Origin: Apostichopus californicus
Taxonomy: Eukaryota; Echinodermata; Holothuroidea; Aspidochirotida; Stichopodidae
Assembly (NCBI GenBank): GCA_020650975.1
Contig: JAIPMN010002284.1
Location: forward strand, 855 to 64,854
Reading direction: 5' to 3'
DNA: 64,000 nt
The notes below the pieces were generated by a model. It was given only the letters and a program-made list of their open reading frames with translations. It was not told where the DNA came from and ran no database searches. Below, in pieces: positions 23,971 through 35,830 of the stretch (the stretch's first letter is position 1; each line of letters begins with the position of its first letter). Both the position numbers and the translations under genes were made by a program.

Positions 23971-25655
23971 AAAGGTAATTGTAGTTTTCCAACACTCATG
24001 GAAAAGAGAAGGCTTGATATAAGCCGGTTTTCATCCACGATCCTCAAATTGAAAGGATTTCAAATGAGCTACTGAAAGGCTTCCCAATCCTTAGTTATCT
24101 AAACTAAACGAAACTATAGCTTTCCCGAGGTGTTGTAATTTCGATTTTGGGTTGTTCATCTGCAGAAAACTCAATTGACGGAGCGGCAACCCGTGTTTTA
24201 AGAGTTTTGTACAAAGACTGCGGAGAAAATTTTGAGGGGGCGGGATTTTTGAACAAGTTTTAGGGGAAGAAACGGCCCCTCGAGCCATGTGAATAATTTT
24301 GGGCTTTAATATTCTAAGAAATTATATAAGTATATATCCCAATGTTTTGAAGCGATTGCCCCTTCTCTTTCAGTTTGTTTTAGCTGAGAGTTTTATTTTT
24401 TAAGAGGCACTCCTGTAAACGGCAGCTTTGTGCAGAAAACTGGTGGTAAACCTGTTTTCACGCTATTTCTCGATGTTGTCCGGTCACTGATCTAAAAATA
24501 TCATTTGTGGTCCAGTGTACGTAGGGCGCGCTATATCTTATACTAACTGGCGGCGCGGAAATAAATGATGCATTGTACACATCATCCGATGACGTTCAGC
24601 TGACGGGGTGAGTGACGAATGACATGCAGGTGAAAAAGGCTTGTCAAACGTATGACAACTTCCCGAATATTGAGAGTTGGTATAAGAAAGTCTCACATTT
24701 AGTAAATTTCCCGGAATAAAGGCTAATCCTCAATTAAAGGGCAATAGAGTTTTTTAGGCATTGATCGGAGGTCGTTAGTTGTACTCCTAGACCTAACACG
24801 GTAGCCTCCCCTAGGCCTAATCTATTAGCACTGTATTTTAGGCTAAGCTATATCTGACTATCTATAACTACTTTGTGACAAGTTCTATGTGTCGCTGGTT
24901 AAAAAAATATTGGCCATTCCATTATTTTTAGGGATGGGGTTATTTAGTGGTAAGCGATGAGTAATTCTTTTCATGCTAAGTTGTTAAATAATTTAAGCCA
25001 TTGAACATAATTACATGCTCCCCTTTCGAGAACAACACATGTTTGCGATAACGCCCAGATGCTCACAGCTATGATGGATTGGCTTTTCACGGTACAACTG
25101 TATCTGGGCATGGTTTAACAGGTTAGCATTAGGTTTATGCAATGTTAGAACTCCCGCTAGCCTACATTACAGAAATGGCATTGTAAATATAGTCTCATCC
25201 TTTTATTGGTCATTGCATTCAAGTTGGTATGTGTGGATGTGACGCCCTACAGCTTGTAAACACATCGTCTCAAGTTTGGAAGCTATGATAGCAGATCTCA
25301 TATTTGGCGTGTGACTTGATCCTCATAATTGTTTGTTGGTGGAGTTCAAAGGTCATTTGGAACCACCAGGGGTCATATAACAGAAACCTTGTGAGCTCTA
25401 TCTCTTTGAGGGAAGTATGTACAGTGGTGGTAGGTCGAGGTTAACACTACGCTACTACCCTGACCATAACTTACAATAAGAACGATGGTCTTGATGCCTT
25501 CACATGAAGTAATCAATTGGCTAACATCTTAAACTGAATTTTACACTTTGGCTTATTTTGCATTCAAGATGTCATGAAGCACTTAACTTTTTAACTGTTT
25601 CCATATATTGTACAATGCATTCTTAATTTATCAAAGTTACTAAATTGGCTTGCAG
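23971..25655. other. Gene-free region before the CIDE-N exons
   Basis: No open gene. GC-richer DNA near 24480-24620 could include the promoter of the following gene, but nothing decisive was seen. Confidence 0.35.
25225..25440. repeat. Dispersed GGTCA-rich repeat, copy 1
   Basis: It contains the sequence blocks CTTGTAAACA, CATATTTGGCGTGTG, TTGGTGGAGTTCAAAGGTCA and ACCTTGTGAGC, which recur at 27.2-27.7 kb and 31.4-31.9 kb. Confidence 0.6.
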
Positions 25656-28600
25656 CTTCACCTCAAATTCATGATGGAGATAGTGGTTTACAATTTGTGG
25701 AATGCTGGTGGTCAGAAGAGGTTGGTGGCAGCCAGTGATTTTGAAGAAATTCAAGAGAAGGTATTACTGTTAACATCATAATCAACTGCCATTTTGCTCA
25801 TGTTATACTGTGATTTCATGGGTTAATATGCCTTTTTTTTCAGGGCTCACAAAAGGACTTTGATTTTTCTAGGGAGAGTAAAGCCTCATAACGATAAACT
25901 ATAATGATAACGATCAAATCGTTTGTGATGGAGCGATCATACGTAAGCCATATCAGGATATCGTTGGCATTGTGTAAATCTATGTAAATAGACCATCTTT
26001 ATTACATTTAAGCAAATAATTAAACATCCATTAATTGTTTGCAAAATTTGTCATTGTGATTGTACAGACTGCGCGTTGTAGTGTAGGCGCACCCCAAATA
26101 GGGCCTAGTAACTATTATTAAGACACTCATCATTTTGCATGAAGGTTATGTACGTTCAGCACAGGCAGTTGTTATGCTTTTCTTTTGAGCGATTGCATTT
26201 GGAGTTTTATCACACAGTAAAATGGCATACACTGAATGAACGATCATGTGATGCGTCCTAGAGTGGTAATCATATATTTCTCTCCTTATAGTTTCTGATG
26301 ATTTAACACAATAAATACCAGGCTTTGAGCTGCAGATGATACGTTATTACCTAGCAATAACTAAGCCTGTAGCTTAATGTAATATCTATAAAAATAAAAA
26401 ATAAAACATCGACGAACAAAATGCTGCATTGATAGCTCCTATTTAAATACTTTTAAAATAAGGCTTTCAAGTTCAAAAATGAAGGTTAGCTTGCGGGCAT
26501 AGATATTATAATTGCAGAACACCCAAAACATATTACATTTACACTGTGTGTAATTCAGCAGTTATAGTTGAGACCCAAGCCCAATAAGTTTGCATGATTA
26601 AAGTGATTTTATTTAATATTCAAAGAATTCAGTGATGAATTCAGGCTGTTCTTATGAACAACATTTCAGGTGTGATGGTTTACTCTTTATCTTTGTTAAT
26701 GGCAACTTCCCTTTTGTTTACTTGCAGCTAAAGGGAACATTGGCTTCTCTGAAGCGTTCATTTATATGGCAGATGGCACAGAGGTAGATGATGATGATGG
26801 CCTGCACACAGTCAGCACAGAAACAGTATTGTATATTACCGCTCAGGAGGGTTTTAGCATCAAAGGTAAGACTGAAAATGTCGATGATTTCAATCCGGCC
26901 CTACAATAGCACTTATTGATACCAACATTAGTTTAGGATAAACGTTTACGTGCAAGGGTCAGTCATGTAGTGCGAAGTCAGCATTTTGACAATTTTAACA
27001 ATTACACTTAGTTATCATACGGCAGTTTTGAACTGCCTCTTAAGAATCCAACATGTAAAATCCCTTCTAATGTGATCGGTAACGTATATGGTTACCGGTT
27101 TTCTGGTTGGTTTCAATGAAATCATAACCTTTGCAGTCATGCCGGCGTGTGTGGGTGTTGTGTGATGTGTATGTAGTATCATAGTCATGGTGAAGTAGTT
27201 TGTGTGCATATGTATGTGTGTAGCGCCTAACTTGTAAACAGGATCTCTAGAAGAGAAGCTTGGAACAATATATGGTACGTAGGTTACCACATTGAGTACA
27301 AGAAGCACACTGTTTTTGGTGGAGGTCATTGCATGGTTATTCAGGGTCAACATATATCAAATTGTGATAACCTTGTAAAAACGATATTTCAAGAAAGGAG
27401 GCTTGGACCAATCATAGTTTATAGCTGTAGGCCTACCACATTGAGGGAAAAAAAACCTTTTGATTTTTGAAACATTGGTTCAGCAGAGGTCAAATTGTGA
27501 AAACCATTTAAACCCGATACAGAATCTCAATAAGAGGTCTTTGAACCATGCATGCATTATCATATTTGGTTCATAGGTTAACCACATTGAGTAAAAGATG
27601 CCTATTGTTTTTTTTTGTAGCTAAGTAAAAGATTGGAAATCTTGTAAAAAAAGTAAGTCGAACATGCTTTGAACTTGGTGTGTATTTTTCCAGTTATAAA
27701 GGGCTCATAACAATTTACCTCAATTAATTAGCTCAAAGCAAAGTTTTGATCTTGAGCAGTCGTGCCCATCCAACACCATCTGTCATACATGATCACAGCT
27801 GAAAACAGGAACATGTATTTAGGTTGTCATAATGTTTGTAGGAACTCTGCCTATGCCGGTCCCAAGCCCGGATGCAAAAGGAGGCGGGTTGAGTGTGGGG
27901 CTAGCAAACCCCGTCCTGTAAACAAAACACTTGCTACGGAAACCTTTAACGGAGCAAATTTATTAAATCTTGGGGACACGGTGGCAGTTCTCGCTGAGAG
28001 AGAAGGTGTAACGCATCTGAGCCAAAGCCGAGAGGACGCTCCTATGCCGACTAGGTCACTAGTGGACCCAAAATAGAAGATGAGAATTGGTAACTGGAAT
28101 GTCAGAACATTATATCAGAGTGGCATTATAGCCCAGGTAGCGAAAGTCATTGGACTGGACAAGAAAAGGTGCGACTTGCAAGTTGCGAAACAGTGCTGTA
28201 TTGAGGAAGAGATGATGGCATTCATAGGGAGGTTGTGGCAATTATGATGTCAAAAGAAGCAGCTAGAGCTTTAATCGACTAGACACCTGTGTGCAATAGA
28301 ATCATCGAGGCCAGATTTTTCTCCAAACAGATGGCAATGATCCACGTCTATGGTCCACTGAAACTGCAGATGATGTAACAAAAGATGAATTCTATACAAC
28401 ATTTCAGAGTGTGTTGGATCAGATACACAAACATGACATGCTGGTTGTAACAGGTGATATGAATGCAAAAGTTGGAGACCAGAATAACCAATACGATAGG
28501 GTTAAGGGTAGCCATGGATTGGGCACAAGAAATGATAATGGAGAACGGCTATGCAGCTTATGCGATTTCAACATATTTGTGATCACTGGAACACTATTTC

Positions 28601-31262
28601 CCCATAAGAGAATTCACAAGGCCACATGGGTGTCACCAGATGAGAGAACATTTAATCAGATTGACCATGTGTTGATTAACAGGAGATTTAGAAGCTCAGT
28701 TCTAGACACTAGAGTATTGAGGTCAGCTGATGTTTGAAGCGACCACTACCTACTGGGCACCACAGAAGGTAGTGAAGACTGCGCAATAATGAAGTGAGGG
28801 CAAAATTCATTACAACCATGAGGAGCATGTACCAAGTTCTGGAAGATGAAGTAGAAGGGTGCGAAAATATTGAGAAAGCGTGCAAACGAATGGAGAGAGT
28901 GTACACGGAGGCAGCTGAGCAGGTTCTTGGCAAAAAAGAGGAAGAAGAAGGAACCATGGATACGTGAAGAGACAGGGCAAGTGATTGCACAAATCTCAGT
29001 GCTAGATCAGAGAGAATAACGAGAAGTTAAAAAAGACGACTATAAAGAGAAATACAGAGAAGTGAAAGAGGTTTGTTAGAGCCGACAAGAGACATTGGGT
29101 CGAAAGTATTGCAAAATAAGCTGAAACCGCTGCATCCAGTCAGAATATGCAAGCATTATACAAACTTACAAAGACCCTTTGTAATGAAAAGCCATGAGAG
29201 TGTGTTTCCATTATGAATAAAGAAGAAAGTAATGGAAAGATAGATAGAGCATTTCAGTGATATTTTAAATAGACCGGAACCAATGAATCCACTAACTGTC
29301 GCGATGAGGACAATTATCCAATAGAGGAAATTGATATGGAACCATGCCTATATGAAATGCATAATGCATTACAGCACCTAAAAATTGGCAAAGCCCCGGG
29401 TGTAGATATGCTCACATCCGAACTTTTAAAAGCAGATAAAGAGTTTACTGTAATTAAAATCAAGAAGCTACTTGACAAGATTTGGAGAGCTGAGAAAATC
29501 CCAACAAACTGGAATAGAGGGCTCATCATAAAACTACCAAAGAAAGAAAACATGAAAGAGTGCAAAAACCGTGGAAAAACATTGTTGTCTGTCACAAGTA
29601 AAATTCTTAGTAAAATTGTGATAGATAGAATTAGGAACGGTATTGACCACACACTGAGAAAGGAACAAGCAGGATTTAGAAAGGGCAGAGGGACAACTGA
29701 AAAGGTGTTTATCCTTCGGAACATTATTGAGGAATCTAACGAATGGCAGGCAGCACTGTATCTAAACTTCATTGACTTTCAAAAGGCTTTCGACTCTATA
29801 CACCGCGAGAGCCTCTGGATAATTTTGTGAAAAATATGGAATACCAGAAAAGATTGTTAGAATTGTGAAAGCCTTTTATGAGGACTTCCAATGTGCAGTA
29901 GTGGACAATAGTGAGAAATCAGAGTGGTAAAAACTGGAATCAAACAATGTGCAGTTTGTCAGGCTTCTTATTCCTTACAGTGCTGGACTGGGTAATGAGA
30001 AATGCAACTTTGAACGGTGAAAATAGAATCAGATGGAAATTCACTATAAAACTGGTTGACATTGATTTTGCAGATGACATTGCCCTCATGTCATCAACAA
30101 AACAACAGATGCAAGTAAAACAAATTTGCTAGCAGGCAAGCAGAGTGGGTCTTGACATTAATAAACAGAAGACCAAAGTGATGCGTATAAATGCTAGGAA
30201 CCAGGAACGTATTTATATTGGTCAGGGAGAGTTACAAGAGGTGGACAGATTTGTAAACTTGGGTGCGACAATGACAAAAGATAGTAGCGGAATGGGAGAC
30301 ATTGCCAACAGAATTGGGAAAGCCAGTGAGTATTAATACATCTACAAAAGACTTGGGTCTCCAAAAGCATCAGTAGAAGAACAAAAATAAGGCTATACAA
30401 AACACTGGAAATACCTGTCCTACTATATGAAAAAATAAGGGGGATGAAACGGAAAAGCGACATCTTTCATAAAAAATGTCTCTGGAGAGTGCTAGGGATA
30501 AGATGGCGAGAACGGGTCAGCACAAAGGAACTTCTAAAGAGACCAAAACTGGGACCACTTAGCATCGAAATTAAGAAAAGAAGATGGAAATTCATTGGGC
30601 ATATATTGAGCCAAAACCCAAACAACGACAGCAACATCAGCATGACTTGGGCACCAGAGGGCAGGAGAAAGAGAGGGCGACCAAAAACAACATGGCACAG
30701 GACAGTTGACAAAGAGACAGAGGTTGGCGAACCTGGAATGAGGCCAGAAACGCAGCTGCGGACCGAGATGAATGGAGACGCTCTGTGGAGGCCTTATTTG
30801 CCTCTAGGCAAGGAGAAGACAAATGAGATGATGAGAAGGTTTGTAGGCATGTATGTAGGTTTATGTGATCTGCTTAAGCTTGTATGCGTGATAACTCAAC
30901 AAGGGAAGTATATAACATATACTTGGTAGGTGAATTGAACTTTTAGTGAGTGCATAAACCTCATACTTGGTACCTATCCTGTCACAATTGTTATACCCTT
31001 CACAATACAACAGCCTCATCCTCACACCCACAGCTGGTTGTACACCCTTTTAAGAAAATTGTACGGACAAAAACACAATGGGAAGCTGTTTCTTGCGGAA
31101 TTATAAGGACCCTTACTGACAGCATTGCAAGTGTGTAACTGCAAAGGGTTAAAAAGTCTCATCTTATAATTCTTTAGATAGTCATCCGTAATTTATTTTG
31201 ACTTGCTCACAGACATCCCAGGGGCCTTTGATGATTCGGACACAACAATTCGTTTCAACTGA
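25656..31262 (+). CDS. Small CIDE-N-domain protein gene (three exons recognised)
   Basis: CIDE-N domains are protein-interaction domains of the apoptotic DNA-fragmentation factors and CIDE lipid-droplet proteins. Exon 25656-25760 (acceptor ggcttgcag, donor GTATTA) reads MMEIVVYNLWNAGG, QKRLVAASDFEEIQEK. Exon 26728-26865 (acceptor tacttgcag, donor GTAAGA) reads KGNIGFSEAFIYMADGTEVD, DDDGLHTVSTETVLYITAQE. The MADGTEVDDDD...TVLYI core is the domain's signature. Exon 31213-31262 (acceptor ctcacag) closes in phase: DIPGAFDDSDTTIRFN, stop TGA 31260. That gives about 95 residues if ATG 25671 is the start. Odd: exons 1 and 2 are one base out of phase, so there is a small indel, an assembly error or an unseen micro-exon. 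Upstream exons cannot be excluded. An RTE-like LINE fills the second intron. Confidence 0.6.
27205..27720. repeat. Dispersed GGTCA-rich repeat, copy 2 (several diverged units)
   Basis: Units recur with the order CTTGTAAAAACGATAT, GGAGGCTTGGACCAAT, CATATTTGG, GTTAACCACATTGAG and GAGGTCAAATTGTGAAAACC. It is a satellite-like array broken by the LINE that follows. Confidence 0.6.
27762..30850 (+). mobile_element. RTE-like non-LTR retrotransposon (LINE), near full length, decayed
   Basis: Order seen: a short basic upstream frame (27762-28076); endonuclease start MRIGNWNVRTLYQSGIIAQV at about 28081; endonuclease core VVTGDMNAKVGDQNN and FNQIDHVLI (28411-28730); reverse transcriptase GKAPGVDMLTSELL, LLSVTSKILSKIV, EQAGFRKGRG and DFQKAFDSIH (29336-29830) and the catalytic FADDIALMSS (about 30067); and a C-terminal GRRKRGRPKTTWHRTVDKE tail (30660-30720). 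Breaks include a TGA after ADV at 28735 (GSDH expected) and several frame changes in 28080-29330 and 29830-30440. Clade: APE endonuclease plus RT with that tail points to RTE. It lies in the second intron of the CIDE-N gene, same strand. Confidence 0.85.
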
Positions 31263-32999
31263 TCATCATGTGCTTCAATTTCCCGGGAAGAAATTAAGTT
31301 TAACATTATGATTGCACTGATCCTTTTACTTACATGTTAGTCACTGTAGCCTAAACCAATTTTTTTATTGCATCTATGCCGTCTAATGGTTTGGTTGGCC
31401 CTAGTGCCTTAGTTTTTGGTTTCTTGCTGAAGTCAGGCAAGTAACATGTCCAGTCAAATTGGCGTGTGTGTGACGCACTAGCTTGTTACAAAAATATCTC
31501 AAGGTAGGTACTGCAACAGATCTCATAGTTGGCATGTGGCTCTCTCATATTGGATACAATAACCCTTTTGTTTTTGTAGAGGTCAAAGGTTATCTGCCGT
31601 CAGCAGAGGTCCAAACACGTGAAAATCTCAAAACCATATCTCAATAACTCAACATCAAGAGAGTTTTGCACAGTTTTGGAGCTTTCATGGGTCAATTAAG
31701 GTCAACAGAGGTCAAATCTTGAAAACGTTTTGAAAAACAGGATCGCAAGGTGGGTAACTACAAAATATCTCATATTTGGCATGTGGATTCACCATAGTGA
31801 GTACTAGAGTCCTTTGTTTTTGGTTAATATCAAAGTTCATTTGGGGTCAAAGGTATTGAGAATATATTAAAGGTTCACTGGTTTCGTTTAGTTGGTTTAG
31901 TTAGAAGAGATCAGCAGCACTCTGGTGTTCGTTCAGAGGTACAAAATATCATCCCATCATATAAAGCAATATACTTTGATCATCTGTGTAAAACTTAGTC
32001 ACAATATATGTATTTCAATTCTTAAAATGATTAAGAACTATTTTTCAAAATTCTACATTGATAAAAAAATAATAATTAATTTAATAATGACAATGGTCAT
32101 TTAAAATTGTATTGCCTCTTTACCACTGTAGGCATGTTATATTTGTGTTCAGTAAGTGAATAGTAGGTATGAACAGATGAGCATGTTTTTGTTACTAAAA
32201 TACAAACAAGGGCAATCTCATATTGCATTGGAAACATACTGTACCACCATGACAGTAACTACGACACTAACAGCCATAGAAAGACTGTTAATAATGGTAA
32301 TAATGGTTCAATCTGTAAAATGACACAACAGAATATCCATAAGTACAGGTTTACATACACAATGGATATAATATATACATAGATGTATAACAAGAATGTC
32401 AGTCATACAAGATTCATCACACATGAACAATAAATTGTAGATATACACTATACTAATTTAAGCTAGATAGTCACAAAACCAATGAGCCCCAATACTCACT
32501 TATCAGAAGGTGACCATAACTATTACTACAAAAACGGATATGCTCTCAAGCACACAGAGGATAAGCCTTACAACAAGTACAACTAATCCGGACACACATA
32601 CCCCACTATGCTAATGCACAACCCAATAGGTTTATAAGTAATATGCAACCCTTCCCTTCCCTGGAGTCTAATCACATGGCTCCCTAACAATAAAACAATG
32701 TACATTCTTTAAGGCCTAGGCTCACGTCTCAAACAAGCTTGTATACCAAAAAATTAAATGCCTCAATGAGAATAAACAATCATACTAGGGAACAGGAAAA
32801 CAACCATTACATCACACACATGCCACAACTAAAACATGATAATAAAGAAATCAAGCAAAAACGGCTAATTTGATTAAAAAAAAACTTACGACATTGGGCC
32901 TCTCTAATGAGGTACATGGGTGACGCGAATTAAGACAAGTAACCCAACTCTCATCTACGACGAGTGCCACCTATTGACTGCTCCCTGCCTCCAACACAC
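31263..32999. other. Gene-free, AT-rich region with repeat copy 3 at its start
   Basis: 31440-31890 holds the third GGTCA-rich repeat copy. The rest is A/T-rich with no coding signal; AATAAA-like words occur but none clearly serves a gene. Confidence 0.4.
31440..31890. repeat. Dispersed GGTCA-rich repeat, copy 3
   Basis: It carries AGGTCAAAGGTTA (31580), AACAGAGGTCAAATCTTGAAAA, GCATGTGGATTCACCATAG and TTTGGGGTCAAAGG blocks shared with copies 1 and 2. Confidence 0.6.
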
Positions 33000-33415
33000 A
33001 TTGGGATTGGCAGTGCTTTGTTCATCAAGTTTGGCGTTTTATTAATATCCAGTGAAAGCTTAAAGATGATAGCTGTTGGAGATTTTTAATAATTTCCTCA
33101 TTTATTCATTAGCTATTTGCTAATGCTAGAACAATATGTTTTAAAACTGACAAATAGTATCACATCTGAGATAAATATACCTTGACAAATTTTGAAGGGA
33201 TCTCCTGTGATTAAAAGCACAACGAAATATCCTTGATAATAGCATGGACGTAGAACGCATGGAGATTGTCAATGCTTTGTTCATCAAGTTTGGTGGCTTA
33301 TCTATATTCAACGATAGCTAATATGATGGTTGATGGTCATTTTCAATGATTTCTGCATGTATTCATTGTAATTTATGCTGTAGCTAGAACTACATGTATG
33401 TTAAAAACAATTTTA
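33000..33415. repeat. Diverged direct duplication, two ~160-bp copies
   Basis: Both copies begin with CTTTGTTCATCAAGTTTGG (about 33015 and 33275) and continue with AGATGATAGCTGTTGG / AATATGATGGTTGATGG, TTATTCATTAGC / GTATTCATTGTAA and GCTAGAACAATATG / GCTAGAACTACATG. Confidence 0.65.
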
Positions 33416-33734
33416 CAACACAACAAGACAATCAGCAGCAGTTATACTGCAATCACATTGCAAAGGCTGAAGCATGTCACAAATAAGTTTCCATCAATAT
33501 GTGCCTATACGGTTGTCAGACAGGTTTAATACAACATGATTGTTAAACATATTCTGTCTTTATTGTTCTATTTATTTTATGAGCTGAACGGTGATCTAGT
33601 ACATATTGCTTGCTTATTTGATTGTAGAGCTGAACCTGAAGTATGCTGCCACTAGTAAAGTACACTTTTTTGATATTTGTGCTGCAATAAGTTTAATTTA
33701 ACACTCTTCTCTAATACTGAGTACCAAGAAGGCC

Positions 33735-33832
33735 TTTGTTTTGTAGATCTTCGACATCGAACTAGGGAATCATGTTAAGGCCTCCAATCTACTAGACAGA
33801 TGCTCTAACCACTTGGATACATTTATGCACAT
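33735..33832 (-). repeat. tRNA-like pseudogene or SINE head
   Basis: On the minus strand, TATCCAAGTGGTTAGAGCA (D-arm/A-box-like) is followed by an ATCT-loop-AGAT anticodon-arm-like hairpin with CTA in the loop. A degenerate B-box, AGTTCGATGTCG, comes next. The acceptor stem does not close, so it is not a functional tRNA gene. Confidence 0.5.
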
Positions 33833-33929
33833 GTAGCACAACAATTGTCACTTTATTAATCGAGGTTAGATGTGGGCAAAGAAATATACTGTGTGACCTC
33901 TGTTTCTTTCGGAGGTACATTCACATGCA

Positions 33930-34480
33930 GTATTTGAACAGCAATATTATTGTACACACACAGTAGCACCGGTGCAGACTGTTAAAATACCGAGTAATGC
34001 TGTTGAAGAACATGACGCATCTTGAGTGTGAATGACAATTTTATTGTCCACAGACAGGTATAAACTGTTAAGATACCGACTGGTGTTGCCGCAGCACAGC
34101 GTGCTGTATACAAACAGCAACGTTGTAAGCTTACCAACTAGTTCTGTTGTACTACAACAGGCCCTATTAGTGGACAGCAATATTATTGTACATAAACAGG
34201 AGGTTAATGTTATAAAGAAACATTATGTTGTTGCATTACCACCTGTCCTGTATGTGAACAGCAATGTTATTTTCAACTCACAATAGAAAACTGTTAACAC
34301 ACCGTCTAGAGAGGTTGCTGTACAACATATCCTCGTACATGAACAGCATGTAAGAATACAACACGGCCCTGTACGTTAACTGCAGTACCACGTACATAAA
34401 CATATGCTTGCTGTTCTTGTATGATACCCAAGTGACAGCAATTTTGTTGTAAATGAACATAGATTGTTTTAACAGTGTAC
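33930..34480. repeat. Degenerate tandem repeat, ~100-110-bp unit
   Basis: The unit landmarks are AACAGCAATATTATTGTACA, CTGTTAAxATACCG and GTTGCCGCAGCACA/GTTGTACTACAACA. They recur from about 33938 through 34460. The open frame across 34032-34286 is a by-product of this repeat. Confidence 0.6.
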
Positions 34481-35603
34481 AATACCAGTGATAGGTGCAG
34501 TTCCAGGGACGATGAAGGCTATCTAACTTAGCGCACAATACCCTACCAGAACACTGCATATTACCAGAAGAGATAACGGAATGACAGAGAGGTACTTTTA
34601 GTATGAGAAGACAGGTTAGGGAGGAGAGGAGTAAATAGTGCTTTTTCTCAGTCCATCTCAAAGAGTCTCAAAACGTGGTGCAGAGTTTGTGTCACGGACG
34701 TGGTCCACACTTACATTTCTCTCTATGGAAAACAAATTTTTGATGATGTTCATCAAAGACTGTTTTGTGAGCATTGTCAAGTATTGCAATGTGAATAGGG
34801 GCATGGAAGGGGAGGGGAAGGGGACATTGGGGTAGGTTTGGTGGAAGTAACACAGTGAGGTTGGTAATGGAAGACACCCTAATTGACACATTTTGCATAC
34901 TTCGATATAAGTAGCTTTTAAAACCAAGGAAGAGGCATTGGCACGTCAAATGTTCGGCAGTGTACCCCGTCTTCGAGGACCTTCTTGACGGATACTTCCA
35001 AGACATCTTTGTTGTCCTGGAATGACGGAGTAATTCTATTTACCTATTCAAAGTCTACCTTAGCACGCAGACAAGAAAAGGGTTAAGGTGAGGCGGTGGA
35101 GAATAAGACAGATCCATTGGTTGGGTCTGCTTTTTGAATGTTTATGCCCTGGATTTACAGAAACGAATCTCACAGCAATTATGGCCTTTACAATTAGTGA
35201 AGATGAACGGTAAAACGTATTCAACAAAATTATATTAATTCTATTAATTGCAAAATGGATACTAGCAGACCTCTATATTTGCATTTGAGGAATAAACTTG
35301 AGTTTAAATGTCAACTATGGAGACTTTCGATGAACATAAAATCCCACCATTTTGCATGTATGTAATCCCAATTACATTGCTGTAATTAACTTTACCAATT
35401 TCGAACGTTAACTACGAGAAAACTTGGAAGAAAAGTCAGCTTTTAGGAAACCTATTTCAGACATATCCTGAAACATTCCTAAGACATCAGGTGACCATGT
35501 GACGTCATCTTTGGTATACCGCACTCACAACAATACTTTAGTGTGTAAAGTTGTATATTTGAGCTGCCAAAAACATCAACGATATTACTTCTAATCCCCC
35601 TAA
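34481..35603. other. Gene-free region
   Basis: No convincing gene; a short open stretch after gttcggcag at about 34966 (YPVFEDLLDGYFQDIFVVLE) is too isolated to call an exon. Confidence 0.35.
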
Positions 35604-35830
35604 ATGACACAATTCTGTGTTATTGGAGGTTGCAGTTATATGCCAACAAAAGCATCAGCTTTTTTAGCTTTCCGAGTAGAAGAACCGACGTAAAACGCCG
35701 TAGACTTTGGATCAATTTTGTGAGATCCTAGTGGAAAGATTTTTCAGCACCCGGAGTATCTCATGCCAATGAGTCCATGCTTCTGTGTATGCCGAAAATG
35801 TCTCATTCTACAAAACTTACTTTCGGCAGC
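35604..35830 (+). pseudogene. THAP-domain fragment, frameshifted
   Basis: ATG 35604 begins MTQFCVIGGCSYMPTKASAF, the Cys-x4-Cys zinc ligands of a THAP domain. After the T-run near 35658 the reading shifts by one base and continues SFPSRRTDVKRRRLWINFV. A TAG follows, then WKDFSAPGVSHANES, matching the domain's FPxxxxRRxxW block. The CSxHF ligands are not clear. It is either a stranded transposon exon or a dead host THAP gene. It is distinct from the THAP remnant at 13.2 kb. Confidence 0.6.

Noticed and set aside
33735-33832. A functional tRNA gene
   Set aside because: A-box-like and anticodon-like parts are present but the acceptor stem does not pair and the B-box is degraded.
34032-34286. 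84-codon open frame with repeated VNSN/LYxNSN words
   Set aside because: It coincides with the tandem repeat array; the protein periodicity is the DNA periodicity.
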